Of a stretch of 64,000 bases of DNA, positions 1 to 14,000 are shown piece by piece. The notes beneath the pieces were generated by a model, which saw nothing but the letters and a program-made list of their open reading frames with translations, searched no databases and was not told where the DNA came from. This DNA is from Camarhynchus parvulus (Eukaryota > Chordata > Aves > Passeriformes > Thraupidae): contig NC_044573.1 in NCBI RefSeq assembly GCF_901933205.1, positions 27,463,493 through 27,527,492 on the forward strand, read 5' to 3'. The number at the start of each line of letters is the position of its first letter. Positions within the stretch are counted from its first letter, which is position 1. A program made the position numbers and the translations under genes.

Positions 1-2360
1 CATACACTTATGGGCACATGTCTAACACTTTGTTGAGCTTCTTATAAGACTCCATTGTTTTTTGTCTATTCATTTTTATTCCCTCAAATGGTCATTTTCC
101 AAGTTCAAGGTAGTAAGTTATGAGGTTTCTATGGAAATTTTTCTTCATCACTCCAGAAAACAACACATTTTGCTGTAGTTAACCACTATATATACTTGAC
201 ACAGTACAATGAATTCCAGGTGCTACGCTCAAGGACATCTGTTGAGAGTAAAGCACTTCTCTTTCCTTCACTTTATTATCCAGTGGAAAGAAAGTCTTGC
301 TATAATTGCAAGTGGTAAGTATCTAAAAGAAGGCAGAATTGGTTCACCTGCTGTTTACATATTTCCCAGTGATATGAAACCTGAGTGTGGTACAAGGTCT
401 CCAGAAGCCCGTACATGTCTAAATCCCAGGGTGTGGGTTTCCTGTGCTTAAAACATACTTGACTCAGAATTCACATGATTTTGTGAAATTTCATTCTAAT
501 TGTACTGTTCCCAGGGTAATTTAGTGCTGGGTTTTTTAAATGCAGTTGGTAGAAAATCTGCACTGACCACTTGATAATACCTTTTGCTTTCACATATCTA
601 TGCTGAAAATCTGCAAAGATTTTAAATTATGTAGCTGCAATCTCCCATCAAACAACGCTTCCCATATATTTATGGTGATAGCATTCTAACACCAACACAC
701 TGATTTCTGCTGTTGCTTTTGCTGGACTGGTACTATAGCCAGCTATACAGTTGTGTTCTAGTTACTGCTGCTGGTGTAATAAAGTTAAAAGGGTTGCTTA
801 GGTGTTTCTATTTCTCTTAAAATCTTCATGCGGTAAATTCAGAGCAGAAGATCAAGACTCAAACTCCATGAGGAAAAAAGCATACAATGTGTTGTATCAA
901 TGAGATTTCTGCTTTTTATGTCTGGGACAACGGCAATCATCATAGGGTGATGAATCATCTTCCCAAGTCATTCACAAAATATATTCCCCTTAAACTCCTC
1001 AGTTTGTAACTTCCAAGATTTCCAGCACGCTGATCTCAAATTCACCCATGCTAGCCTTATTTGCACTCATGTTTTATTTGTTTCAGCTCAAGATGTGGGA
1101 CTTTCAAGTGCTTTTTCCATCAAGAGATGATTTGAGGAAAATAAAGGGGATGAAATCATCATGATGATCCACATCAAGAACAGACTTAGCAGTACAGCAA
1201 CACTTCTACTACCAGCACATTGTCCTTACTGGCAAGTTAAAGCCCTTGAGCAACAATCTTCATCTTTTCACAAAGACATAGAGACCTTCTCTCACTGCAT
1301 CAGGCACACGTGCTGTGCTCCTTCTCCTCTGAAGGCAGACTCACATTTGGATTTTTCTACTACTGGCTTTGAGAGCAAACTTTGTCCTTAAATACTACCC
1401 ATTATTTCAATATTTTAGTTAATTCCTGTAAAATATTTTAGTAAGTACTGCAACAGATATTTAATTCTGTAAATATCTGGCTCTAATTATAGACCCTTAG
1501 TGTATTCAAAATCATAGTACCCAGTGTATTTGACAAATACATCAATTTTCTCCTACTCTAGCCAAGGCATACATAAAATGTATGAATTATTTTCTAAAAT
1601 TTTTCAAGTTAATAGATCTGACTTGGGCAGGCACTCCTGTAGTCATGGTGATCTCTGAATAGTTCTACTTAATCCTTCCAAGTCTTCTGGACTAAGGTCT
1701 GTATTTAGTACCCCATTCTCCTCAGTAGTTCTCTATTGTCTGAACTGTCCAGCAGGTAAACTGAGTTTGTTTGAATAATCCTGGGACTGAGGTAAGGACT
1801 GAATTTTATCCTGTCCAGCTGCATGAGATACAACCAAGAATCCCAGGCAGCTGTCCCAACAGTTGTCCACTTCTTTTAAAGGAATTGTACCTCTAGGATT
1901 TACATCATTTTGTATCCCGTATTTCTTTCCTGCTGTACCTTAGAAGAACTGGTTCAAGACATCTACAAGTTTCTTCAAATCCACTGAATCCTGACAGAAC
2001 AACTTCAACTCTATAGATGACTGATCTTCATAAATTAGCTAGAACAGCAATGTTCTCCCCTCTTTCAATCAAATTTGGTGAAAACAGGAATTAAGAAGGG
2101 TATAGGTCAGAGTGAAGGACAGACTGAGGCTTCTTGAGTTTTTTGACCTATTCCTTCCAGTCTAGTATTATTATGCTGACACTTTGCAATAAAATCTTGT
2201 TATATAAACTATTTCAACACTATAGACATATTAGAATTATAAAAGAGTTTCTTCAGGCTTTATCAACATCACCTGATTACTCACTTTCTGAAGTACCAAG
2301 TATTTTTGCATGGATCATACATACATATGTAGTGTGCCTTTGTATTTTTGTGTTCCTGTC

Positions 2361-2395
2361 GAAACTTGTTTTGACACAGTGAAAACTTGTTTTGA
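2361..2395. repeat. Imperfect two-copy duplication, about 21-bp period
   Basis: GAAACTTGTTTTGA at 2361-2374 and GAAAACTTGTTTTGA at 2381-2395 differ by one inserted A. Confidence 0.7.
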
Positions 2396-5300
2396 AAATA
2401 CTGAACACCTATAACAATACCTTCTGGATGCCAGATGAGAGGATTTGTCCTCCCATGACCACACAGGCACATCCAGCTGATTTGGTTCATGTAACCCCTA
2501 AAAATTCATCTCCTGTACAGAAGGTATTTACCATAATTACCAAAACTTTCTCAGATTTCCTGATTGTTTCTGGCAGAACAAAATCAAAGATGCCAACCAG
2601 TCTTTTTTTACAGATGTAAGTTTTCTTTCTAAATTCCTTTTGTCAGGAGCTACCTAATTCAATATGATTACCACTAATTAACAAAAGGAACTTCAATTAA
2701 TAAATTGGTGCATTAATTCCAACAGTGGGTATGTATTTAGGTCATATTCCATACGACTGCTCATTATGTCCTTAACCCCTGCTCATGCCCTCCTCCAGCA
2801 TCTTGCACTGAGCGAGGGCTCAACACAAAAGTGTGGACATCTACTGAGAGCCCATTCTTTTCACAGGCCTCATGCCAATGTTTGAGGGGTAGCTTTTAAA
2901 CACAGACACAAGACATGTAAACCTTTTTGCTATTTTCATCATATATAATGCATTAAAAACATATTTCCATTGGGTGAACCATGTTGTCTATTTATTCATA
3001 GGCACTTCCACAGCATTCCTCACCAGGCTAAAGATACATGAGCACTCATAGCAAAGCTGAATCAGCCCAACTCCTGCTTTGGGATAACTATGGGGTAACA
3101 GGACAGTAACTCTACCGCAGACACTCTGTGACACCTCTGTTAGGAGAAAATGATCACTGTATCATTGTCTCCACATCTAAGATGTTACAAAAACTGAAGT
3201 GAGAAACAGTTCTCAGCACTGTAACTTTGGATTGCCCAGCTGGAACTGGGCTGTAGCAGGCAGGCCCACAACAGGGCCAGGTGCCAAGTGGCAAAGGCTC
3301 AGGAGCTAATGAAAATCAGGACTATTATGGAATGCACAAGGCACTCAGGAGACAGCAGCATTTCTAAATCACCATTCAAATCTGAACATCACAAAAACTT
3401 ATCCAAGCACAGCAGGAGAACAAAATAGGTACCTTCCAGGATTTCTTTCTCACTTCAAATATACACAACGATACTTGGCATGTATTCATGTTTCTAAACT
3501 AAGCTTCTTGATGGTATGCTCTTTGGGATGTGGTTTAGAATTTCCTTACTAGGCAGCTTTATCTATAGCAAATATTTTGCTTTTATGTGAAACACAATGT
3601 CTACACAGTTCTCCATTTTATACATCTCCAGAACTGGTGATGCCAAGCAAACATCTGAAGTGTTTATACAACAGTAAGACAATAGTTCTTACATTACTGC
3701 TACTGTAACTGGCTAAACACACAAATGTACAAAGGAGTAAGTGCACAACGCCATTAAGCTGCTAGCAATTTTTTTCCTGTGCGCCAAGAAAAAAAGAAGC
3801 ATCACAATCCCTCTTCCTCTTCTAATATTTCTCTCTGTCTACCTCCTTTTATTGTGAATTACCCACAAGGAGATTAGTAAACTTTTTTGCCTGTTTCTAC
3901 CTGCCAGTCCATGCAAGGCACTGACTGTGCAGCCAGGCTCATGGACAGACGGAACAGTGATCAAGCAACCAACAGATCTGGAGATCTGCAGTGGGCAGCC
4001 ACTAAAATGCAAATTTTTAAGAAACACAGCCGTTTTCAGCTCAGTTTATTATACTGCACAACAGAAACCTGTCTCCAAAATTACAAACAAACCAAAACTG
4101 TAACAGGAAATAGAAGTGGCAGAACTAGTGAAACCAAGTACATATCAGAAGTTTCAACATTAATATTCACTCACGTCCAAAAGCTGTTTTCTGAATTTTA
4201 CTAACAATATCTTTTTCCTCCAGAAGTTCTTTGTGCAGATACTGCCATTTCTGATTCAAGTCACACAGAAAGGTACAAAAAATTGTTATATTTAGACATG
4301 TTTTTCAACAGTTTGCTGATTGCAGAATTGACAGGTACCTTTAATCCATATGAAGCAAAGAGAAATAAAAATTATATTTTCATTTCATTTCCAAAAACCT
4401 ATGGTATCAACTGATTTTATAAATAAAGTGAAGAATTCAACATTGGTGTGCTGTAAAAATTAAGATGACTTTGCTGCCCAACTTACCATAAAGGAAAACG
4501 AATTTTGACAATCTGTTCAAAGCACGAAACAACCATAAATATAACAACCCGACTAAAAGCAAAATATAAAGGAAGGGAGTTCTAGGGAACTGCTGTGGAG
4601 CCAAGATTGCAGATCATCATGTAGGCTGGCAATTAATGTTTATTTTAAAGCAGCAGCATAAGTAGGGTTATCACTTTGTAAAAGATGCTAATTTTGATTC
4701 CAAGAATATATGTCCTCCAAATGCATGGACCTTTACTGACAATAACAGATAAAAATTACAGCTACTGGACATAATCAGTTCATACAGACCAAGACCAGTA
4801 ACTATGAAAGCAACTTTTTAAAACCACCTGGAACTCAAGACTCTGGTATTTAATGTCTCACAGATTTCTGATATAGATATTTAAAAATTTACAAAGGTGT
4901 ATTGCACAGACACAGCGAATCTAAGTATTCCAAAGCACACACAGAAAAATGAACTTCTCATTTTCAAACAGTTTAATCAATGCCTTCTGCTTGACAGTCA
5001 GTTGAAGAGATAAAACACTTCACTTCCTTCACCTTCTCCACAACGTACATAAACAGACGTACTTCAGCCAGATGAAGGTTTGTGGTCTTAGATCATAGCA
5101 AATTTTGCTTCTGCTTTCTTAACTTCCATTTTCCCCACAGGGTAGTAGGTGTCTGTGAAGGGTGCACTGGAATATCTCGGTCACAGCATGGTCACCCTCT
5201 TTCCTTATCAGTGGATCATGTGAATGATATTCCAAGGCCATCATGGAAAAACTCAATCTTCATAGAGTCTTTTAAAATATATTGTTAACTTGCAGGAAAT

Positions 5301-7123
5301 TTCCAGTCCTATGAGCTACAGCATGACAAGTCTGCTCTATTTTTCCTAGTTGCTGAAGTGCCATAGCCATATTTTCCCACTCCAGGTAAAGGTTAATTTC
5401 TTAAAGAGATAGTGTTTATCCAAGGAACATATTATTTCCTCTTATCTAGGCTGTGTAAATGCACAATGAGCTCTGCTGTTGAAGAGCAATTATTTAACAA
5501 ACTTTTTATTAGATTTGAAGGAGAGAGTCAATATGAGATGAGATGCAACTAGGAACCTCTTCAAAGCCTAAAAGACAGGGTAAAGAATGTGTGAAAGTAG
5601 TGATAAGTAGCAAGAGAAAGCAGAAAAGACTGGGCAAGAATACGTTCAGGATTCACTTGTAAGGAAAGACAAGTGTAGAGATTCAAGAAGAGAGGAGCTC
5701 ACAGTAGTAATAATAGAATTTGAATGAATTTTAAGAGATTATTGAATCCCTTAATTGTAGTTCAGAGGCAGAAATGAAGAGTTACACCACAGACGCATCC
5801 ATAACGACTCTGACAATCAGCATCCCTGAAAACAAAGTTTGCTTGCAGGTGAAAGGACTGATTTCATCATGCCATCCGCTTTGCTTTGCCAGATTGCTTA
5901 TCAACAGGGGCCGAAGGCAACATACCAAACCATAAAAGAAACCTCCTTGGATATTCATTAGGACAAACCAGTCAGAAGGAAACAGATGAGACGCCACACA
6001 TCTGTGATTATATAAAACATATGAAAGCACTTGTTTCTTTTTGCTATTCAAAGGATATATACTTGCTATTAGAAGTAAAAGTAAATGCTCAAAAGATTGG
6101 AGATCCATCCAAAGGGGAAAACCAGACAGAAATAAACCTTTATCCTAACAGGTAAAAGCAGAATATAACAAATAGAAAATTAATTTGAGGAACAAATTAG
6201 CTGCGACCCTCGAAATAAACACTTGTCAAACAATGCAAAATGTAGTCAAAAGTAAAAATACTCAGAAGAAATAAAGTCACAAAGAATAAATGAAATGGAG
6301 GTGCTTACAGATGTTGCCATACCAGAATCTGGCCCTCCAAGAGATGTACCAAGAGATTCAACTCATGCATATATGTCAGCCAAAAAGGAAATGAACAAAT
6401 GAACAAAACGCAACCAAATCAGCAGCCCCAGATTACATTCACACCCAAGTTCCAAAGAAACTCAAGTGTGAGAAAGTTAAACTCTTAAATAGCTTGTAGC
6501 CTCCTGCTTAAAACAGCTTGGTACCAGAGAAGTGTGATGTCAATTAAAAAAAGGTCTGGAGGTCTGGGAGGATAGAAGGAGCTATGACTCAATGAATCTC
6601 ATGTCCATACATTACAAATTGGTAGAGACTGCTAATAGAAATTATTATAAAAATTCATAAATGAAGTCCAAAATTAGTGGACTTCAGTAAATATGATATA
6701 CTGGGTAGGTGCCAAACTTGTGCTTCTCAAGTCTCCTATTTTCTTAAGATATCAAAACCACATGGACAAGAAAAATTCAAGTGACACACACTGCTCAACT
6801 TACCTACAGGTATTTGGGAAGGTTTTTCAAAGACATAAAAACCCCTGAATTACCACAGAAGGAGAAAAGATCCATGAGTAGATAAACAGCAGGCCAAGAT
6901 ACAAAGAAAAGGACAGGAACAAATGATGAATACCATTAGGGGGAAGTCACCTGAGAAATGCACAGAAATGGGTGTTCTGACCTGTGTTGTTCATATTCCT
7001 ACATGATATGAAGAAGTGAGCAATGGAAGATGGAAAGGTCTGTTAGTGTTAACAATGTAGTCAGGGAAGGAAAAATAAGGCACAATTATGAGGAACTGCA
7101 GATAGTTCTTACAGTACTAGGAG

Positions 7124-7173
7124 ACTGGGAGATAACATACCAGGTGGAATAACTGGGAGATAACATACCAGGT
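7124..7173. repeat. Two-copy tandem duplication, 28-bp period
   Basis: The 22-base unit starting ACTGGGAGATAACATACC occurs at 7124-7145 and again, identical, at 7152-7173. The spacer is 6 bp. Confidence 0.9.
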
Positions 7174-10046
7174 TTGTCAGTGTTGACAAACATGAAAGGA
7201 GAAATATGTGAGGAAAAAGACATAATTTTACTGCCACAAAAAACACAGGCTATGAAAAACAGATAGAAAGGAGATGTTGGTGCTAAAATGACACTGTAAC
7301 TAGCCTTCATCTGTATGCAAAAAACAAAATCAGATGCTGTTAGAAGCAGAATAAAGAGTAAATCAGACAATACCACTTCACCACCACATAAATGCATGGT
7401 GAGTAACAGAAAAGGAAACAGAAGGAAAATCACAGAAACAGTAAACGGAGAAAGAAGCAGGACAAGGGTGACCAGAAAGATGGAGAGGTTCTAGAGAAGG
7501 AAGGAGTGAGCAGAGCAAGAGAAAAGGAGGACCATAAAACAAAAGTTATGGAGGGGATCAGTAGATTAACTATTTGCTGCCTCTCTTTATACAAGAGGTA
7601 GAGCTAGGAGGAGGCAGGAATGCAAAAAGCCAACAGAGTTTGTTATTCACACCACACCTGTGTGAGCCCTTGCCACAGAATTTCATGATGTTATGCTGTT
7701 GGTTCAAAAAGCAAGTGAATAGAAGGAAAGCCAGGTAAGATTACTTAACAGAAATGCACCAGTACTGGATAAAGAAATCCTTGAGGATGGTACAACATAC
7801 AATGGAAATATGACTACATGCTCTGCATGCTTTCTAAAGGCATCCACTACTACCTATTGAAACAGACATGACAGTGGGCTAAATGAATGCAGAGTTTTAC
7901 CTAGCTTAATGGAACAATTATGAGTATTACTGAAAAGACAAGACTATGGACCTCACTTCCTATTTTTATTTAGTTGTTTATTTTGTAACTGATCAAGCAA
8001 CAGTATTTATCTGAGTTATTAAATCTCAGCTCCTTCCAAAATCATGCATTTCTCTCTACCCTTTTCTTTCGAGAAAGGGAGGACATTTTTTGCGTAAGTT
8101 CCTAACTGTAATTTCATGTTCTAATATAGAACTAGCAGCTTTCATAAATGTATAATGGAGTTCTCTAATAAAGCCAAATCAGACAGTGACTGTGTTTCAC
8201 AGTATTTCTAGAACGCCACTTAATCCCAGTTATCCAAGAACCACCTACATTAAATTCTAACCTTTCATTCCTACAAAGCAGTTGTCTTCCAGCAAAGTGC
8301 TATTATACTCCACTTATACCATGCCAACTTCTCCAATCTCTTCTGTGCATTTCTCTTGTCAATATCCGAGAATACTTTTTTGCAGAAAGAATATTTACTA
8401 TGTATCAAATTGCACATATGTACAGTTCACACATATGCAGAGTATCTATACAAAATCACAGAAAAACTAATTGCCTAACAGATTTTATTTCTATGCACTT
8501 CCTATAGCACCTATACTCCTCATCTTTAAATAGTTGTTTTTCTTTCCTACAGTCAAAGCTTTAATGAGAAGTGACCAGAAACAAATACCCAGGCCCTTCT
8601 GTCTTGGCTGAAATCCACATAATGCATGACAGCACTGAAGATCCCTGGCAGGCACCTGTCAGAAACTAACATACCATAACTTAAGAGTCAGACTTAATTA
8701 TCCAGGGAGACATTTAAAGAAAACTACATGAAAAATAAGACTCAAGAAGTGCAACTATCATGATATGTACTGTATTCTGTACTGTATGGAGAAGAACTAT
8801 GTAAAAATAAAGGAATGTACTGGGAAAATTCTAATTAAAAGCCCTATCTAGTTCACCTGTTATCTCTTACAATCAAAGTAATTTTGTTATTAAGTTTTGC
8901 TGGTAAATCAACTGCAGAATACACTACAAGGACAAGTGCAATCACAAAGTATTTTAACAAAACGTAGCTTTTTCCATTTTCCTTTCTATTGTTCCCATAT
9001 AATTCTGATCAGCTGACACTCCCACAGAAAATCAGTTTTGATTTAATGGTGTATAAAATTAAATTAACTTCTTGGTAAGCTTCACACGCCTGGGTCGCCA
9101 CATCTCCTCTCGTTCTGGCTGTCACAGTGTATTGGCCCTTTCCTGCTCTGAGGAGCGGCCCACCAGCGGCAACAAAACGTCAGCTTTACTCCATTTCAGG
9201 CTAGGAAATCATTTCTGTTCAGTTTCTGATGCAAAACTATCAAAAACCAGAGCTAAACAAGCGAGCCAGCTCACCACCTCAGCCTTTAGCTGTACCTATG
9301 GTGGCGTTCTTCCTCAGAAAGAATCCTCTGAGCCTTGCAAATGTCTGAACACATGCACACACACCTAGAGAAGAATGATGTCCCTGGCTTTTATACTTCT
9401 GTTCCTTACTCTCATTTTTATGAATTTCATTGTAAGTTTAAGATAACATGCAACAGAGACAAAGACAGTGATGCAAAAAGCTTTGTAAGGTGAATATATG
9501 TCATGCCAATAAGTTAGTTTTTGGAAAACTGCTCTTTAAAGATGACTAATGTGCATGAAAAATCACATAATACGGGCAAAGACAACTTGATAGTTCTACA
9601 AATAAGCAAAAAAAAAAGTTAAATACAACCCAAAGAAAAAAAAAATATTACCTTAATTACACCTATCAAGTAGAGAAGATATACAAAGGCTGCAACATTT
9701 ACATGTAAATTTTATAGTGAGATTCATGGGAGCATAGCTGGAACTCAGAAGTTTCATGAAAATTGTGAAACATGCTATTTTTTAAGAATTTGAAATACAG
9801 TTATAAATATTCTGCCTAAAATGTGAAAGAAATCTGAATAATAAAAAAAATGGATGAGTTGAAACTGGTTAATGTCAAAATACTAAAAAAAATCATTAGG
9901 GCACACAAATTTACTGAATAGAACAGCAAGCCTTTGACATACTACAACTGATATGTCTAAACAGCAACACAACAACTGTCCCTTTTTCTTTTCAAATATC
10001 CTTTTATTAGACTAAGAAATGCAATATTTTACTCTGTAAATGTAAT

Positions 10047-10545
10047 AATAGAATCACAGAACTGTTAAGGTTGGAAAAGACCTTCAGGTTCATCAAGTCC
10101 AGCCATTAACCCATCACTGCCAAGCCCAGCACTAAACCATGTCCTAAGTGCCACATCCACACATCTTTGAAATACCTGTAGGGGTGGTGACTTCATTATC
10201 TCCTGGGCAGCCTGGCTTGACAATTCTTTTGGGGAATAAATTTTTCTAAATATCCAAACCAGACCTCTCCAGGCGCAACTTGCAGCCATTTGCTCTTGTC
10301 CTATCACCCGTTATCTGGGAGAAGAGGCCAATCCCCACCTGGCTACACTGCTCTTCAGGCAGCTGTGGAGAGTGACAGTGTCACACCTGAGACACCTTTT
10401 CTCCAGCCTAAGCACCCGCAGCTCCCTCAGCCATGCCTCATAGCACTTGTGCTCCAGACCCTTCACCACTCCATTGCCCTTCTCTGGACATGCTCCAGCA
10501 CCTCAAGGTCTTCCTTCTAGTGGGGGCCTCAATCATACACACGAC
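10047..10545 (-). mobile_element. CR1 LINE, 3' fragment
   Basis: On the plus strand it begins ATAGAATCACAGAACTG and TTAAGGTTGGAAAAGACC, the reverse complement of the typical avian CR1 3' terminus. It continues through the CR1 3' UTR (CAAGTCCAGCC) into the end of ORF2. Words such as CTCTTGTCCTATC, TTCTCCAGCCTAAGC and ATGCTCCAGCACCTCAAGGTC are the antisense of the ORF2 block encoding LERVQRR and LFSLEKRRL-type sequence. About 0.5 kb remains and the 5' side is truncated, as is usual for CR1. It is diverged and non-functional. The overlapping short frames at 10065-10653 come from this repeat or its flank. Confidence 0.93.
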
Positions 10546-11044
10546 AGACATCATCAATTTGCTGATACTGAGGGAGAAGCTGTGGCTGAGGCTGAAAACG
10601 CTATGGCTCAGTTCACCAGCCTGACACTTCTAACCATGGCACTCTTGTGCTGAGCACAAACAGAAGCTGCAGCTGTGGCTTGCACAAGATGCACCTGCAC
10701 ATAATCTGAAGATGCACTTGACCTCATGGTAGAGCAACAGCCAATATAAAGTTGAGAGCACTTGAGCTCTTTGATGCTTTCACCCTCTGAATGCCCTAAG
10801 GGATATATAAAATTTACACCGCATTCGGCAAACACCAATGAATGGTCAGGGATAACATTGTCATTCAGAAACCTGTTTTGTCAGCCACCTTGGAAAAAAA
10901 AGGGAATATGAGCCCTTGGAACAACTTCTTATTGTGATACCAGTGTTCCATGCTCCTGCTATTTTTAATGATGAGTAGGTGGATTTATGTAGGATAAAAG
11001 AATAAACTGAGTTTTAACTTACTCTCTTCTGAAGTATAATCTAA

Positions 11045-11075
11045 GTCGACAGAGCAGCACTGGGTCAGACGGAAT
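11045..11075 (-). repeat. Possible relic of an ancient CR1 3' end
   Basis: GAGCAGCACTGGGTCAGAC resembles the antisense of the ancient amniote CR1 terminus (GTCTGACCCAGTATGGC). Only about 20 bases match and the flanks do not extend it, so this is a weak call. Confidence 0.25.
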
Positions 11076-14000
11076 TTGGGCCAGAGTGCATCTAAGAACT
11101 GAATTTCATTTGTATAAACAAACAAGCTTTATTTACAGTATTCCTTCATAAAATCCCAGGCTTCAAGTCAGCACGTTCTTTAAAGACTCCATTTATGTAC
11201 ACTTGAATGCCTATTTAAGCAAAAAGACAAGAAAGCTTTCCCATGGAAACTGCACAGAGATGTTTTACTTCACACGTACACCACAAACAAGGCTGCTAAC
11301 TTTCCATAATTTACTGTATTTTCTTAGGCTTGCCATTGTATTTTAGGACCAAAACTTTTGGAGAAGCTGCTTACGCAGGAGGCCACAGACATATAAATAA
11401 ATGACCTACAAGACGCAAAGCCTGAGATACCAACTGAGAGGAAATGGCATCTCAGCAGCTTGTAAGAAAATTCTTGTTATCGGTTTCCCTGTTTCTAGCT
11501 GGAGGAACAGGTTAAAATTTTGTGTTAGCTGAGAAACAAGCAATCTGGAGGCAATTGAAATCACATTATTACATCAGGACTTGATTCATCCTTCAAAATT
11601 AAATAAGGCCAGAGGGCAACCCCTGGGCTAAGACAATAGCAAACTTCAGTTACCAGATGCTATCTGTCACTGAGGAATCTAAATCAGTGGGCTGCAATGG
11701 AGCCCAGTGATTTTAAAATCTGCCTAAGAGGACACAGAAAAGAGGTTTGACTTCATTAACTTTATGACACAGATATAAATTGGTCCAATAACTTCAGCAA
11801 GAACATGGGCAGTTTTTCACTCTGAATAAAAAAGATCCAGCTAAAGTGATACTCTGATATGAGAATTTGCCTTTTAGATTTAGGTGATATGTCTTTAGGT
11901 GTGAATGCATACAAGCTACTTTTATATGTATGCATTTTAGGGAACTAATTTTGCTCCTGCCTATAGTTACTACTGATTGTCTCAGGCTACAGCAAAGGGT
12001 TAAGTCCTAACTTCAAAAGAGATGCCTACTTCTGCTGGGGGCCACAGAGATAAGCAAGGATACCAAGACTTTCAAGTTTAGTCCCTGCACCGAAGGAACT
12101 AGATGGGCTCATCTGGTTGGGGAAAAAAAAAATCAACAACCCACACCAAAACAACCTTGGGAGAAGGCTGGGCACAGAATCAAAGTCCCTTTGGAATGAA
12201 CTTATGACAGCTCTGCCCATGAATAAACAGGCTGTGTTGAGTTGCTGAAAACAGAGACAGGGCTTGCCAAAATTGAGGATGAGGAAAGCTGTGACTGATG
12301 CCATTTCAAACTTGATGATGCTCCTACAGTTGGTGCAAGAGCAAGCAAAAGCTATCCCCGATGGTGTCTTTAGCCCCAGTGAGGAAGACAGAGTACATTG
12401 ATTCCTGAAGTCTGAGAAGAAGGGTGGAGAACTTGGTCAAATACTGGAATATCAAGTGGGAGATCCTGCAGCCCTAGAGCAATGGTCAGGAAGATAAACA
12501 GAGATGTTTTGTCTCAAAGAATGCTGAGCACTTGGGAGACAATTTTGCTAAGAGGGAAAAAGACTATATATAAGCAAACCCTAATTGACAGTATTTAGAA
12601 ACACAAACAAGTTGTCTGTGATTTAACTAGGGCTAAATTTACTTCAGCAGAGTAGAATGACATTGTTTCTAGAGGGTAAATAATGTGTTCTTTTTTTTCC
12701 TGTTTTTATTTGGGAAGTTTTTATGTGTTGTTTGAACTAATACGTCTCATTAGAATGCTTTCCCACATATCAACATATATTCCCATATACTTGGTCCATA
12801 ACAAGTCTGTGGTAAAAAATAAGTAGAATAAGAAGTTATTTGGTTATGTTAAAACACACTAACCTATTCTAAGAAGCCCTAGCAAATATTTTAAACACTG
12901 TTTACATAAGATGCTCAATTGTGTTCAAAATCTTTCTTAAAATATGCTCACATGTATCATAACATCATATTTTCCTTGATGCAGATTTATTTATGGTACC
13001 TACTGAGGAATCACTAGCTGTTCCTGCAAGCGAAGCGCTTTTAAGTGGAGCAGTTTGTGTCTCTGAGCAGCTCAGTGATTGCTATTTCAGACATCTCAGC
13101 ACACTGCCTTCCCCCGCTTCTCATCATCCCTCTCCCATTACGCAGCTAGGGTAAAGCTTCAGTGCAGAGCCTCCAACGTAAGAGTGAATAACCTCACCAA
13201 ACGTACATGTGATAGTAAGTGTACACATTTAGTGCTTTTAAAGAGAACTGTTGTCATACCTCTAAATTTCAAGTGCAGGGCAGTGTATTGTATACACCCA
13301 CTCATAAGCGAATGTACTTAGCAGACAGCACATAGGTACTTGTAAGCTTTCAGCTACAAAAGAAATGCATTTTGTAGTATGGTCATAAAAAAAAGCCAAG
13401 CCACAGTAATGCTTCCAGTTATTGTTCTTCTTGCTTTTTTTTTTTAAGTAAACAAAATACTCATCCTGCTAAAGAAAAGAAGAAAGTCCATACACACAAA
13501 AAATCATAGTTGATTAAGAAATGGTGCTCCTATAAACAGTATGGTGGCAAAACCAAATACCACCAAAAAATTTTTATTACAATGCATATTAAAATTCCAA
13601 ATCAAATCTTACTTGATGTTTTCCATAGAATTTAAATTAGTATAAAATCTACAAATGCATCAGTCAATTGCTGTTTGCTTCCATTATTTCCAAATTACAG
13701 TCTCTGACCATGCCACTCATTTGATTTACTCAGCTTGAACTATTTTTGTTTCAACTCTTCTTTCTGCATATTTGCTGATTTAATTTAATCTTCTGACTGT
13801 CATTCAAAATGTTCATCCCAATACGCCTTGTGATTTATGCAGTTTGATGCTTTTACATGCTGAACAACTGATAATCAGCCTGCTTAAATCTCTTGCTGTT
13901 CTAACATTTTTACACTTTGCAAAATTAAAACACTGCAGCAAGCCTGCTGCCTTAACCTCCCCATTCAGGTAAAATCTGTTCTGCTTCATGAGAAGACAGG

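Noticed and set aside
12026..12304. 92-codon minus-strand frame containing FGAGTKL, like an immunoglobulin J segment
   Set aside because: Only a chance seven-residue match, with no recombination signal and no V- or C-like sequence nearby.
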